A DNA stretch of 64,000 nucleotides. Source: Rotaria sordida. Its lineage: Eukaryota; Rotifera; Eurotatoria; Philodinida; Philodinidae. The notes under the pieces were generated by a model. It ran no database searches and had not been told where the DNA came from. It saw only the letters and a program-made list of their open reading frames with translations. The translations under genes and the position numbers were made by a program. Shown here one piece after another: positions 37,318 through 56,235 of this stretch (within the stretch, counting starts at the first letter, position 1; every line of letters begins with the position of its first letter). Where the stretch lies: positions 62,001 through 126,000 of the forward strand of contig CAJNOL010000046.1 of assembly GCA_905250125.1 (NCBI GenBank), read 5' to 3'.

Positions 37318-39063
37318 TGATTAATGAATATTTGCTATTGAACTATAGTAGTTAAATAACTTGGTTATTTATATTTTTCTTTGCTATTAGGTATACGGTG
37401 TGAGCAGCATTACTTAAGACAAGAAAGCTTTCCTTTTATTCTTTTTCGTTTGTTTGCGAAAAGTCGTCATGTGAGCCATGCTCGTTTTAATGTATATCTC
37501 AATTTAAGCATTTTTATTGTTCGAAATATCTGCATTTTCTTCTCTGTTCTTTTCTTTTTCATTACCAAAACACTCATTTTTTTGTTTGCATTCATAATGT
37601 TGTCAACATAAATTTTTTCGGAGAAAAGTGAAAGAAATGGAATAGACAAGGTCAATCATGTATTTCTCAACACAACAATAACTTTTTTTCTTTTTATAAA
37701 AATACTTTTAATCTCTCTTCCCTCCATCTCTCGAATATATCAACAACAGAAAAAAATACATCGATACTAAAAAGATAAACATAATATATATCTTCTATCT
37801 CTTCCAACACTTTCTTCTCTCCTATGTATAGCGTACAGAAAAGAAAACATTCTCAAAATTTACTAGGATCAATAAATGACAAATTTCAATACACATATGA
37901 ATGAGTATGTCTTTGTAACACAATAGGAAAAATCGTTCCTGATTTTTATTTCAGTTGAATCCATCTACAGCAGTTTTACCAAGAAAGAAAAAAAAAATCA
38001 TAAATCGTATTTTCTAATATTTATTAGAAGCAGAACACGAATTAAATGCACCATTCGTTAAACAGACTGTCTTCTCATAATTTTTATATCCAACTTAACA
38101 AAAGATCAATAATCATCACCATTGACAATTTCTCTTCGTACGATTCTTTTATAATCAGCCAAGTTTTGATAATTAACGTTCATGTTTTTATAGATTTACA
38201 AACATGAGTTATTCTTTCATGCATAACTTAAATATTATTCTATTGATTATTATACAAAAAAAGAGAAGAATTATCCTTTCTATTGATTTTTATTATTATA
38301 AATTATGCAAGTATAGAGTAATAAGCTATTGAAGACAACAAATTCAAAACTAGTAAGAAAAGTTTTTCCAAAAAAAAATAGAATAAATATGTATTATATA
38401 GTGGTTACCAAAATTTCGGTAACAAGACTTATTTACAATTTTTTCTGCAACTTTAAACGCTATGAAAAAATCCAAATAGTGATTCTAGTAGAAGAAATTT
38501 TTTCCAACAAGAATATAAAGAATTCTCAAAGACGATGGTCTTTGTGAAATCAAAATCCTGGTTTATCAACACCCAGAATGCACAAATATAATTTTATTCA
38601 AATTACATAAAACGATAGAACAAACAATTCTATACAAGATGAAATGTTTCTAAGCTCTTTAAGACTATTCTTGACTGAAATATAGCTCTCTTACGGAAGC
38701 TCTTAAAGTCATTCTTTTTTACTATTTGCTATGAAAAAACTATTTTCGAGTTTTCAATCAGATTGCCGTATCTCAGCAAAAAACCGACGTAGGGAGTTCA
38801 GAGAAAAGAATTGTTTGTTCTATCGTTCTATGTAGTTTAAATAAAATTATATTTGTGGGTTCAAGATACTGGAAAGGTAAGTTTTTGATTTTCTAAAGAT
38901 CTTCATGTTTGGAAATTTCGAAATTACTTTTATTTCTTTATATTCTTGTCGAAAATAATTTTCTTTACTAGAATCACTATTTGAACTTTTTTCTAGCATT
39001 TAAAGTTACAGAAAAAAATTAACAATAAATCTTCTTCACATTGTACTCTTATGATGATTGTTG
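37318..39063. other. Intergenic between ART-TPR and GCLC, carrying a small MITE
   Basis: 1.7 kb separates two genes on the - strand. Apart from the inverted-repeat element at 38581-38857, no gene or RNA was recognised. Confidence 0.45.
38581..38857. mobile_element. MITE-like inverted-repeat element
   Basis: The ends CACAAATATAATTTTATTCA (38581) and its mirror TAAATAAAATTATATTTGTG (ending 38857) extend about 52 bases inward with few mismatches, including ACGATAGAACAAACAATTCT against AGAATTGTTTGTTCTATCGT. There is no coding capacity. Confidence 0.75.
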
Positions 39064-42000
39064 TTATTGATTGTTATTGATCAACGATTGTTTAATTTCT
39101 AATTCATTATTATCTTGTTCAACAGCTGCTGTTACATCAAGTGTTGTTTTCGATGGTTTTTTTCGTACTACTTCAGGACATTCCTCTTCATCATTTGTTA
39201 TTTTTGTCATTTTCCACAAAAGATCATAAGCTATTTCATCAGTAACAACTGAATCATGTTTATATACTGGATGATTTGCTACAAAATGACGCATCCATGT
39301 AGCATTAGTCATCAATGTACCTTGAAATAATAAAATTCAAAAACACAAATTTAACATTGCTGTTTTCTTTTTCTATATACATACCAGCAGCTCGTCTACT
39401 GATTAAATCCAAATATTGATTAATAGTATCTTGTGTATCAGCATCTAAATCAATATTAGATAAATAATTTTGAATAATATTTAATAGACCGACAAATTTA
39501 TTCTAAAATAACAATGAATATAGAATTTAAACAGAAAAAACGAACTTACTGATCCATTAATAATTTCATTAATTGTCATAAGACAATGTTCACATTCAGT
39601 TTTATCATATTCAGGTTCCTGAGATTTATTTTTCTGAATAGAAGTCAAAAAAGGTGCATCAGGTGTTTGTTCTAAATTCAAAAATCTAAATAAATTCTTC
39701 AATAAAATCAATAGAATTTCATACCTGTTGCAAGAGATTTTCGAAAATGAAATTTTTGATGTCGAAGTGCATCACGTTGTTGTGCAAATTTCATATTTTC
39801 ATCAACCTATAGATATATATCAATAAAAATGATTATATTATTATTAACTAAATTCTTTTCTTTTCTTTTCTTCTTACATTAGAAATTGGAATAAGTAAAT
39901 TTAAATTATATGTTAAAATGGCACGTGTTAATAAAACAATAAATGTTACTAATGCAGCATTCTCAAAATCAGTCATTTGTAACTAGAACAAACCAAAAAA
40001 CAACAATTTATTTCAATAAGAAAAAGAATACGTCTTACTTCTGTTGGTCGAAATTCGACTCGCCAACCAATATCACTATCGGCTGGTGGTGGTTTAAATC
40101 TCATGGATTGCCAATTTGTTGAATTGATATTCTGAAGATAAAAAAAAAAAGTTAATATACAATACTGGACAAAATTATAAGAGCAAAGTATTTTTGATTT
40201 TCTTCTATTATGTCATGCATACTATTTCAAATCCAAATAATGATTTGAATAGCCAATGAGGTTCTCTATTAGCTGCATTCTATACTATATTTTCATAAAT
40301 GAACTAAGAAAGAAAAGATCCTAAAAAAAGAAAAATGACATTTTTCAGGTCCAAGAAGAATTTGTGAGAATCAGTTTTTAATAGTGTCATCTTAAAGAGC
40401 ACAAATTCTGAGCAAAATGAAGGGTCGCCGTGTTTTATACAACCTGCCCTCACAAACTTAAAAGCATAACAAAAAAACGAAAAAAATGAGTTTTTTATCT
40501 GGTTTTCAGCGATTTTCTAAAAGTTTTCATATTTTTTCGTTTTTTGTTATGCTTTTAACTTTGCGAAGGAAGATCGTAGAAGATGTGAAGATCCCTTATT
40601 TTGTTCAGAATTTTGTGCTCTCTAAAGTGGCATTACTAAAAACGGACTATCACCAATTCTTCTTAGACTTGACAAATGTCGTTTTTCGTTTTTTTTATGA
40701 TCTTTTCTTTCTTAGCCCCTCTATGAAAATATAGTGTACAGTGCATCTGATAGAGAACATCATTCGCTATTCAAATCACTATTTGGATTTGAAACAGATG
40801 CACGACATAGTAGGAAAAAAATCAAAAATACTTTGCTCTTATATATTTTGTTCAATACTGTATATGTTAGTATCCAGGTTGATATTGCGTTCAATTTCGA
40901 ATTAGCCTAGGTGAATGATGGATTCGATATTGAACGTGTCCAATATCGAATTGAAGATAGATCGATATTAAAAGTGGAATTAGAATATAGATTAATGTCG
41001 TATTCGGATTCTTATTGATGAAGTGAGAGGGAGCAATAACTTTTCAATGAATACAATTATAAGTTAAGTTTGAATCCGTGAAGCCATGGACAATTTCATA
41101 CACAACAACTGCTTCAATACAAAACTGTCTCATAACTACTTCAGTCTTTACGGAATTCATTCCTTGACGATTTTATTAATTGAAATATCGTTGCGCTCTC
41201 TCATTTCATCAATTAGAATCTGAATACAAAATCGGTTTACAGACTAATTCGAATTTTAACGTCAATTTATCCTCAATCCGATATTGGATGTAATCTCAGT
41301 TTAGATACTAACAGATATAAAGATAAACTGATAAAATTATGTTTTTTTTACTTCGAAAAGATCGGTATCTTTTGTATCATCAAGATGAAGTTGTTCTTCA
41401 AATAAAATCAATGGATCACGAATAAATAAATGTGCTATATGTTGAGCTAATAAATGATCAATATCTATTAAAGAAGAGAACATTAATATGGAAACAAATA
41501 CACGAAGATTTATGTACCATTTTCGATAAGTTTATGAAAAACATTCATATCTTGAACAACTTCTTGATCATTATACTTCGCACTGTCAGGTGATATATAA
41601 CAATCAACACTTGAATAACGAGATTTAGGAATACGAAAACGTTCATTTTTTAGTGGCTAAAAATATATAATAATATTTTTCTTTTTCTCCTATTGAATAA
41701 ATAATAGAATTTATAAATAAATTTTTATAATTCGAAAACTTGAGTCATTTTTTCATAAATAACTTGAAAATGTATTTCGATTTACTTCTGATCCTTCTTC
41801 TTCTGTTGTTCGATCATCACTCATTGCACATAATACATTCCATCGGCAATCGATTTCAGTCAAATATCCACGCCAAATCGGTGATGCTGCACTCATTGCT
41901 AACTGAAATGAAATGAACAACAAAAAGAAAGAAGAGTAAGAATAAGAATTTAGCCGAAGAAAAAAAGAAACAACTAAGACGCATTAATTATTTTACCATA

Positions 42001-43278
42001 ATTGGAGTCAATGGTATTAGTTGATCGTAAAGAAATCGTGCTTCATCAATTGATTGTGCTTGAAAAGTAACTTGTAAACAAGAACAACCTGTACCTAAGC
42101 CAATTGCATCAAGATAAATATGATCTTTAATAGCAGCAGTTGTATTTACACCAGCAGTGTCACCATAAATTGAAAAATCTTCAATAAATGGTCGAGGTGT
42201 ATTTGTATCGATAAAAACTATAATGATTTAATATGTAATATATAATACTTAGTCTTGTTTATACTTGGAATATTAAAAGCGACTTTAGAATTACGTCGTA
42301 AACGTATATTTCGTGTTAATATTCTAAAAACAAAACAAAACAAAAAAGTCATAATTATATTAAATAATATTTTTTTTTTATTACTTAAATCGTGGATGAT
42401 CAGCGAATATAAATTCATCGGGAAAAAAGAGTGAAGCCGATGCTGATGTATCTGTTGTTGGTTTATATGTAGGCCAACTGCAATCAGGACATCCATTTCT
42501 AAAATAAAGAAAATAGAAATAAATCATTGTCCTTTATTTTCAAAAAGTTTTTATACCGTGGAAAGTTTGAAGTACTCAATACATATTCATCTTTATCGAG
42601 TAATTCTTGACCTTGTTGTCGTCTTAATCAAAAAAAATAATCACAATATCTTTGTATTTTTCTTTTTGTTTAATATAATAATTATTCAAAATTACCGTAA
42701 ACGCATATTAGCTTCTACCATATTGAAATGTACAGGTAAATATCCATATGGTTTACCTGGTGTTCCTTCAATCATATAATCCTATATAATGACAATTACT
42801 TAAAAAAAAAATCTTCAATTTTATTTGTTTAGTAATACTAACTGCATACTCTGGCCGCCAAAGTGTTGTACAATCACTAAACATTTGGATGACAAAAAAA
42901 ATATATATATTTCTTTTGAATATTATTTAAATTACTCAGGATTTTGATTTTCAGGTTCCATAAGAATAGGTAAAATTTCATGAGCTTTGAGAAGTAAATG
43001 TACTTTCTTCTTTTCATGATCGAAACGAATTATCATGAATTCAACCTGATATATTTATTTATCATAAGAATATTATGTATTTTTTCATTTAAGAATAATG
43101 TAAAGTTTTTTTTTTCTATTTGTCATACCTCATCTCCCCATTGAAGAGAATCATTTCGACGATCTTTGAGTTCTTTATAAGTATTGATAAATTGTTCGAC
43201 GCCATGTTCACGTACATATTGTGCATACTTTTTTGTTTCTTCCCAACTCAATGGATGTCCTTCCGTTAATAAACCCAT
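39064..43278 (-). CDS. GCLC: Glutamate-cysteine ligase catalytic subunit
   Basis: Seventeen exons sum to 1,986 bases, 661 residues (human 637). The match to animal GCLC is unbroken: [151 protein letters not shown] and [12 protein letters not shown]. It catalyses the ATP-dependent, rate-limiting step of glutathione synthesis in the cytosol. The exon containing [18 protein letters not shown] requires donor GTATAAAC rather than the next GT, to keep frame and conservation. The 1.2 kb intron 40132-41351 contains a foldback element. Confidence 0.96.
40156..40867. mobile_element. Foldback (palindromic) element in a GCLC intron
   Basis: Nearly the whole 0.7 kb is one inverted repeat: arms of about 335 bases around a loop near 40491-40527. 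The ends read ATACAATACTGGACAAAATT and its mirror AATACTGTATA, similar in style to Tc1/mariner termini flanked by TA. Matching blocks run throughout, for example AGAGCAAAGTATTTTTGATT and AAGCATAACAAAAAAACG with their reverse complements. Confidence 0.8.
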
Positions 43279-49404
<6,126 letters not shown>

Positions 49405-50084
49405 AAACTAATATATATATATATATATATACAAAAAATTATTTTTTCTTACTGTTTTGTCTATGTAATTTTTTGTCTGTATCACTTTATGTAATTGTAT
49501 TCTATCTAGTCTTTATTTTCCTCTTTTTTTGTCTAATATATATAGCAGATTTTTCCAGAGTTCATATGCGGAAAAATTATTCCTTGTATGTTTTTTGTCT
49601 TTGTTTAAAATCAAATGAATTTCTCTTCTATTTCTTTCAATGGTATAAACAATCAACATTTATATATATATATATGTATACTTTTTCTAATTCTGATTTA
49701 GATGGCAACAAATTTATGTCGTGTTTTACCAGCATGCAGTCGAGTTGCTTTGAAAGGGCGTATTCGTATGTCCCTACCAGTAACTTCTTGTTTTCATCAA
49801 CAAATAGTAAGTTAAATAACATATGATGTAAAAATAATGGGACAAATATCGAACTCTATTTATCTTTAATAAAAAGGATCTGAAATAAAAGTGTTTTACT
49901 AAAAGATAGTTTTTTCTCCTCTTTCGAATCATGTATAATTTATTTTTGTCACACGTTTATAAACGAAACGACACAATAGAAAAGAGGAGCACCCTTGAAA
50001 GAATCCGTACTCCTTGTAAAGTTTAGAAGAACGGTACAAAATGTTGTTTCTTATAACTCTTTGACAAACGCGTTTTGAAACGAA

Positions 50085-50411
50085 TATTTTTTTATCAGTT
50101 GATAGGAAATTTTCTCCTCTTTCAAACATTCGTAAATGAAACGAGACAAGAAAAAAAAACGAGAAACATTCGCAAAATAAATTTATAATTTTTATATGAA
50201 CTCACCAAAAATATCTTGTAAAATGACAGTTAGTTGTAATTAACTGTTGTCTATAAGATATTTTTAATCAATTCATATAAAAAGTATAAATTTATTGCGT
50301 GGATATTTCTCTTTTTACGTGTCTCGTTTCACTCACTAATATATATAACGAATATGAATCATACACCTTTCGAAAGAGAAAAAAATTTCTTATCAATCGA
50401 TGAAAAAAAAA
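50085..50411. mobile_element. MITE-like palindromic element
   Basis: Left and right halves are diverged inverted copies over about 150 bases each: TTGATAGGAAATTTTCTCCT against its mirror near 50390, GAAACGAGACA against TGTCTCGTTTC, and AATAAATTTATAATTTTTAT against ATAAAAAGTATAAATTTATT. No coding capacity. Confidence 0.72.
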
Positions 50412-50461
50412 AATGCTTTTCAGAACCTATTTATCGAAGGGACACAAGGATTGCCATTTTC

Positions 50462-50807
50462 CCATGTAAAAAAATAAACTACAAAAAAATCTGATTTTAA
50501 TCGATTCTTTTCTGATTAAAAATCGATTTAAATGGCACGATATTAATCTAATTTATCGACATTTTGACTTCATACGAGTAAGTATTAATTGGTGCCCTAT
50601 ATGCAAGTGTATGAAAGATAGGGCTAATACTACACTTACTATTTATCGACGTGAGGAATCAGAAAAAAAGTATCAAAAGTTGGAGTTTCTAAGCTAAAAC
50701 TGGATAAAAAACACCTTTTTATAGTCATAGTAATTAAAATCAATTGAAAATTAAATAGTCGATTAAAATCGGATTAAAATCAGATTTTTTCTCGTTGTTT
50801 TACATGG
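50462..50807. mobile_element. MITE-like inverted-repeat element
   Basis: The ends CCATGTAAAA (50462) and TTTTACATGG (ending 50807) are inverted. The match continues through AAAAATCTGATTTTAATCGA against its mirror, for about 65 bases with small gaps. The interior carries no gene. Confidence 0.7.
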
Positions 50808-51096
50808 ATTGTGCGGCTCTTTTGTAAAAAGAAAATGTGGATTCTTTTTAAGAGTGCTTGTCTTTTGTGTTGCACCGTTGCGTTTATGAGTGTGCTATAA
50901 AAGTAAGTTATATACCATTTGAAAGAGGAAAGAATGCTGTATCTTCTGGTAAAAAAAGGTTTTCTTTTAGCATCCTTTTTATCGAAGCGAAATAGAGTCC
51001 GACATTTGTTTCATTACTTTTGCATCATATATTATAATAAAAATTTTAAAATGATAAATGAATAAATAAATATTATATTGAATTAAGATTACAAGA

Positions 51097-53450
51097 ATGA
51101 GTCATCATGAAGTTCCTGAGCCAACTGGAGAAACACGTACGGAATCAGATACATTTGGTCCAATTAAAGTTCCAGCTGCATCTTATTATGGAGCACAAAC
51201 AGCTCGTTCAATGTATCATTTTAATATTGGTATACCAACTGGTAAAATATTACTCAATTCTACATGATTTATTTGATAGATTAATTTATTAATAATTCAA
51301 TATTTAGATCGAATGCCGTTACCATTAATTGAAGCATTTGGTTTATTAAAAAAAGCATGTGCTACAGTTAATAAACAATTTGGTCTTGATAAAAAAGTGT
51401 CTGATGCTATTGCACAAGCATGTGATGAAGTTGTTGCTGGAAAACTTGATGATCATTTTCCATTGAGTGTTTGGCAAACAGGATCAGGTACACAAACAAA
51501 TATGAATGTTAATGAAGTTATTTCAAATCGTGCTATACAAATTCTTGGTGGTACAATGGGAAGTAAAAAACCAGTTCATCCAAATGATCATGTTAATAAA
51601 AGTCAAAGTTCAAATGATACATTTCCAACAGGTAATATTTTTTCTGCTAGATAAAATTATTCTTTGTTTTCTTTTTTTTTTTCTTGTTAATATTTATCTT
51701 TATTTAGCTATGCATGTTGCTGCTGCACTTGAATTAAATCGTCGATTATATCCAGCATTAAAACATCTTCATGATGCATTAAAAAAGAAATCGGAAGATT
51801 TTTCATCAATTTATAAAATTGGTCGAACACATTTACAAGATGCTGTACCAATGACACTTGGACAAGAATTTTCTGGTTATACACATCAAGTAGCTATGAG
51901 TATGGAACGTTTAAAAACTTGTGAACCACGTTTATATGAATTGGCTATTGGTGGTACAGCTGTTGGTACAGGTATAAATACACCAAAAGGATTTGGTAAA
52001 TTTGTCGCTCAAACATTAAAAGATCTTACAAAATTACCATTTATTGATGCACCAAATAAATTTGAAGCATTAGCAACACATGATACTATGGTTGAATTGA
52101 GCGGTACACTTAATACAGTAGCTGTTAGTTTGAGTATGTAATCAGTCGATGAGTTTTATTTTTTCGGAAGAAAGTATTTTATTTTATTTATAGTGAAAAT
52201 TGCTAATGATATTCGTCTGTTAGGTTCAGGACCTCGTTGTGGTATCGGTAAGTTATATATATATTTTTTTTCTTTCTTTCTTACAATATAATTATATTTT
52301 TCTTTTTCTTTTTATTCTTTTAAGGTGAATTAATACTACCAGAAAATGAACCAGGTAGTTCAATTATGCCTGGTAAAGTAAATCCAACTCAATGTGAAGC
52401 CATGACAATGGTTGCCGCACAAGTTATGGGTAATCATGTTGCTGTTACTGTTGGTGGTTCAATGGGACATTTTGAATTAAATGTTTTTAAACCATTGATT
52501 ATTAAAAATGTTCTTCATTCAATACGAATTCTTTCTGATGTTTCTCATTCCTTTACTGATCATTGTGTTGTAGGCATTGAACCTAATACAAATGTATTAG
52601 GACGTTATATGCGTGAATCACTCATGTTAGGTAAGTTAAAGAGCCAAATCAAATTAAAGATACTCTCTTCTTTTTTTCACCCTTTCTGGTTTTCGAAGAT
52701 GGTACAACCGTTCAAGCTGGAATTTTTACAATAGATAGAGTACCAAAAATAAGGAGACATTTGTTCAAGGAAAAAAAAATTTTGAAGTGGTTTTTTATAG
52801 ATCTTTCTGGAAAATTTTGTTCAATCGGACTGAAATTCTTACTACTGATACTTGGATGTATTTCGCAGAGGCAAAATTGATCGTTTTCGTTTTTGACTTT
52901 CCAACCCGAATTTGCAAGATCCTGGTTTTGACACTGAATCTTTACGTATTTCTCTTATAAAAAAAAAGTGCGATTTTTACAAAAGCTTAAAATTACCTCT
53001 AAGATAAAGCCTTAGGTATGTCAAAAAAATCTTTAATCCAATCGGATAAAGTTCGATTGGGGTCATAATGTAGCAGGATGTGACTCTACGAAAACCAGGA
53101 TTTCTCAGAAGAATACCCAAAAAATTCACTTCAAAATTTTTTTCCTCGAACACGTGTCTCCTTATTTCTGATATTCTGTCTATGGTAAAAATTGCTGTTT
53201 CATCGGTTATACCGCGCTCGAGAAGTAGAAACAGGGATACTCTTAATTTTGTTCTTTTATAAAAATCTTTATGTTAAATTATTATTATTTAGTTACTGCA
53301 CTTAATCCTTATATTGGTTATGATAAAGCAGCACAAATTGCTAAGAAAGCTCACAAAGAAGGAACAACATTACGTGAAGCTGCATTAGCACTTGGCCATT
53401 TAACAGAAGAACAATTTGAGAAATATGTGAATCCAAAAGATATGGTTTAA
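51097..53450 (+). CDS. FH: Class II fumarate hydratase
   Basis: Six exons (51097-51241, 51308-51631, 51708-52133, 52194-52247, 52325-52630, 53293-53450) give 470 residues. Catalytic and signature segments are present: [72 protein letters not shown] and the flexible loop [16 protein letters not shown]. It reversibly hydrates fumarate to malate in the citric acid cycle or cytosol. The ATG gives a short non-targeting N-terminus ([12 protein letters not shown]), so this model is cytosolic. A 3' splice motif (attaag, ending 51087) nine bases upstream leaves room for an alternative 5' exon with a mitochondrial presequence, which I did not find. Intron 5 (662 bases) holds an inverted-repeat element. 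Confidence 0.95.
52704..53209. mobile_element. MITE-like inverted-repeat element in fumarase intron 5
   Basis: The segment from ACAACCG at 52704 is mirrored to CGGTTA at about 53209. Strong blocks are AATAAGGAGACA against TGTCTCCTTATT, and AAAATTTTGAAGTG against CACTTCAAAATTTT. Arms are about 90 bases with mismatches, and weaker similarity may extend outside. No open frame of note. Confidence 0.75.
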
Positions 53451-54681
53451 AAACAAAACACTGAACAGTATCCTTATTATTTTTTTTTTATTCCTAAATA
53501 AAAATATTGTAGGCTATTATAGTTTATTAAAAATTAACATCATATTATTTTTATTTGACTAATAGTAAATGATCCTGTATTTTAACTATATATATATTTA
53601 TAGTTCAAATTAATGTCAAATAGTTTTATCCATTTAACAATAACAAAAGACACGATATCAACATTTTTGTTTCGACTTAGTGTGTTACATATGTTACTCT
53701 TGCTTATTATATTCTAATTAGAATTAATGTTTAAATTTTGTTTGCTATATTTATTAAACATGTAAAACAAAATACGCAATTATATTTTTTTGCCTAACAT
53801 CATGCTTATTTAGGTGAATATATATATATATACACTAAGAATAATAAGTTTTTTCGGAGTGTAATTTGTCTATGAACAACTAACGCTAATTGAAATTCGT
53901 TTATTTTTAATAATTGATAGAATGGTATGATTGTCTAATAAAATTTAATCTTTTATTAGAAAAGTGTCAGATGTAAACAAAAAAAAACAAAATTAAAACC
54001 TTATCAAATGATTTGATATAAACAATAATAAGTGTAGTGTTATATGAATTCAGAAAGGTCATCCTATTTATTAGATTAATTGATTCATATGTTATAGAAT
54101 ATTTGAATCTTATCTATGCAGAAAATCATGAATGGCATTTTGATTTGAACACCAGAAATACGATTGATTACAAAATGAGCCCTCGTTTTATCATAGATGT
54201 AACGATTATTGTATTATACAATCATTAGTCTACCGTCTAACATCTAACATTGTTATTTCAATCAACAGATCAAAATAATTAATGAAAATTATATACAGAA
54301 CTGATAATAAAATAACATCTGTCGTATGTGTGTGTAAACTAGCATAATTAATAAAAATAACGAGTTGTTATGAAATAACACATGTTGAAAGGTTGTTTTT
54401 CTTTTTATATCAAATATTAAAAGAAAAAAAATACAATATTTTAGATTTTTACTTATTCTACAACATTCTATTCAACAATTATAGATATCAATTGCGTAAA
54501 AGGTTTTATCAGTAAGACCTTTTTGAATGATCTATGTAAGCATCGGTGTTGTATATATATATATATATTATTACATTCGCTCTTTCTCGTTCTTTCTATT
54601 ATCATTTAAAAAAAGATAGAAAAGAAGTAATAACATTACAAACAACGCATAAACATATTCTTAGACTTTGACCTTTGTGAT
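53451..54681. other. Intergenic fumarase-PHYHD1
   Basis: 1.2 kb AT-rich spacer. AATAAA occurs at about 53496, soon after the fumarase stop, and TA-rich runs lie near 53818-53831 and 54553-54568. No gene seen. Confidence 0.45.
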
Positions 54682-56052
<1,371 letters not shown>

Positions 56053-56235
56053 AAAAAGAAAAAACATTTCTATTATTATTTTACACAAACCTTTATATTT
56101 ATATTTAAAAAAAATTGTCGGTCTATTTTCTCTCCGAACAAAAAAAAAAGACTGACATGTGATCAAGATAGACTACACTATAAATAAAATCTAGCATAAA
56201 ACGATATCACAAAGAAATAAACAGCATTGACATTC
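56053..56235. other. Convergent 3' junction of PHYHD1 and the innexin gene
   Basis: Only 183 bases separate the two stop codons, so the 3' UTRs must be short or overlapping. Confidence 0.6.

Larger units (their letters stand above)
49405..51096. other. Intergenic MELK-fumarase, built of nested inverted repeats
   Basis: The region opens with a (TA)n run at about 49414-49431, part of the MELK 3' UTR. From about 49905 onward it is mostly inverted-repeat sequence (see the elements at 50085-50411 and 50462-50807). A diverged outer pair near 49905-49935 and 50905-50950 suggests a larger element containing the inner ones. Confidence 0.55.

Noticed and set aside
40486..40734. 82-residue open frame in the GCLC intron
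   Set aside because: It is produced by the foldback element and has no protein resemblance.
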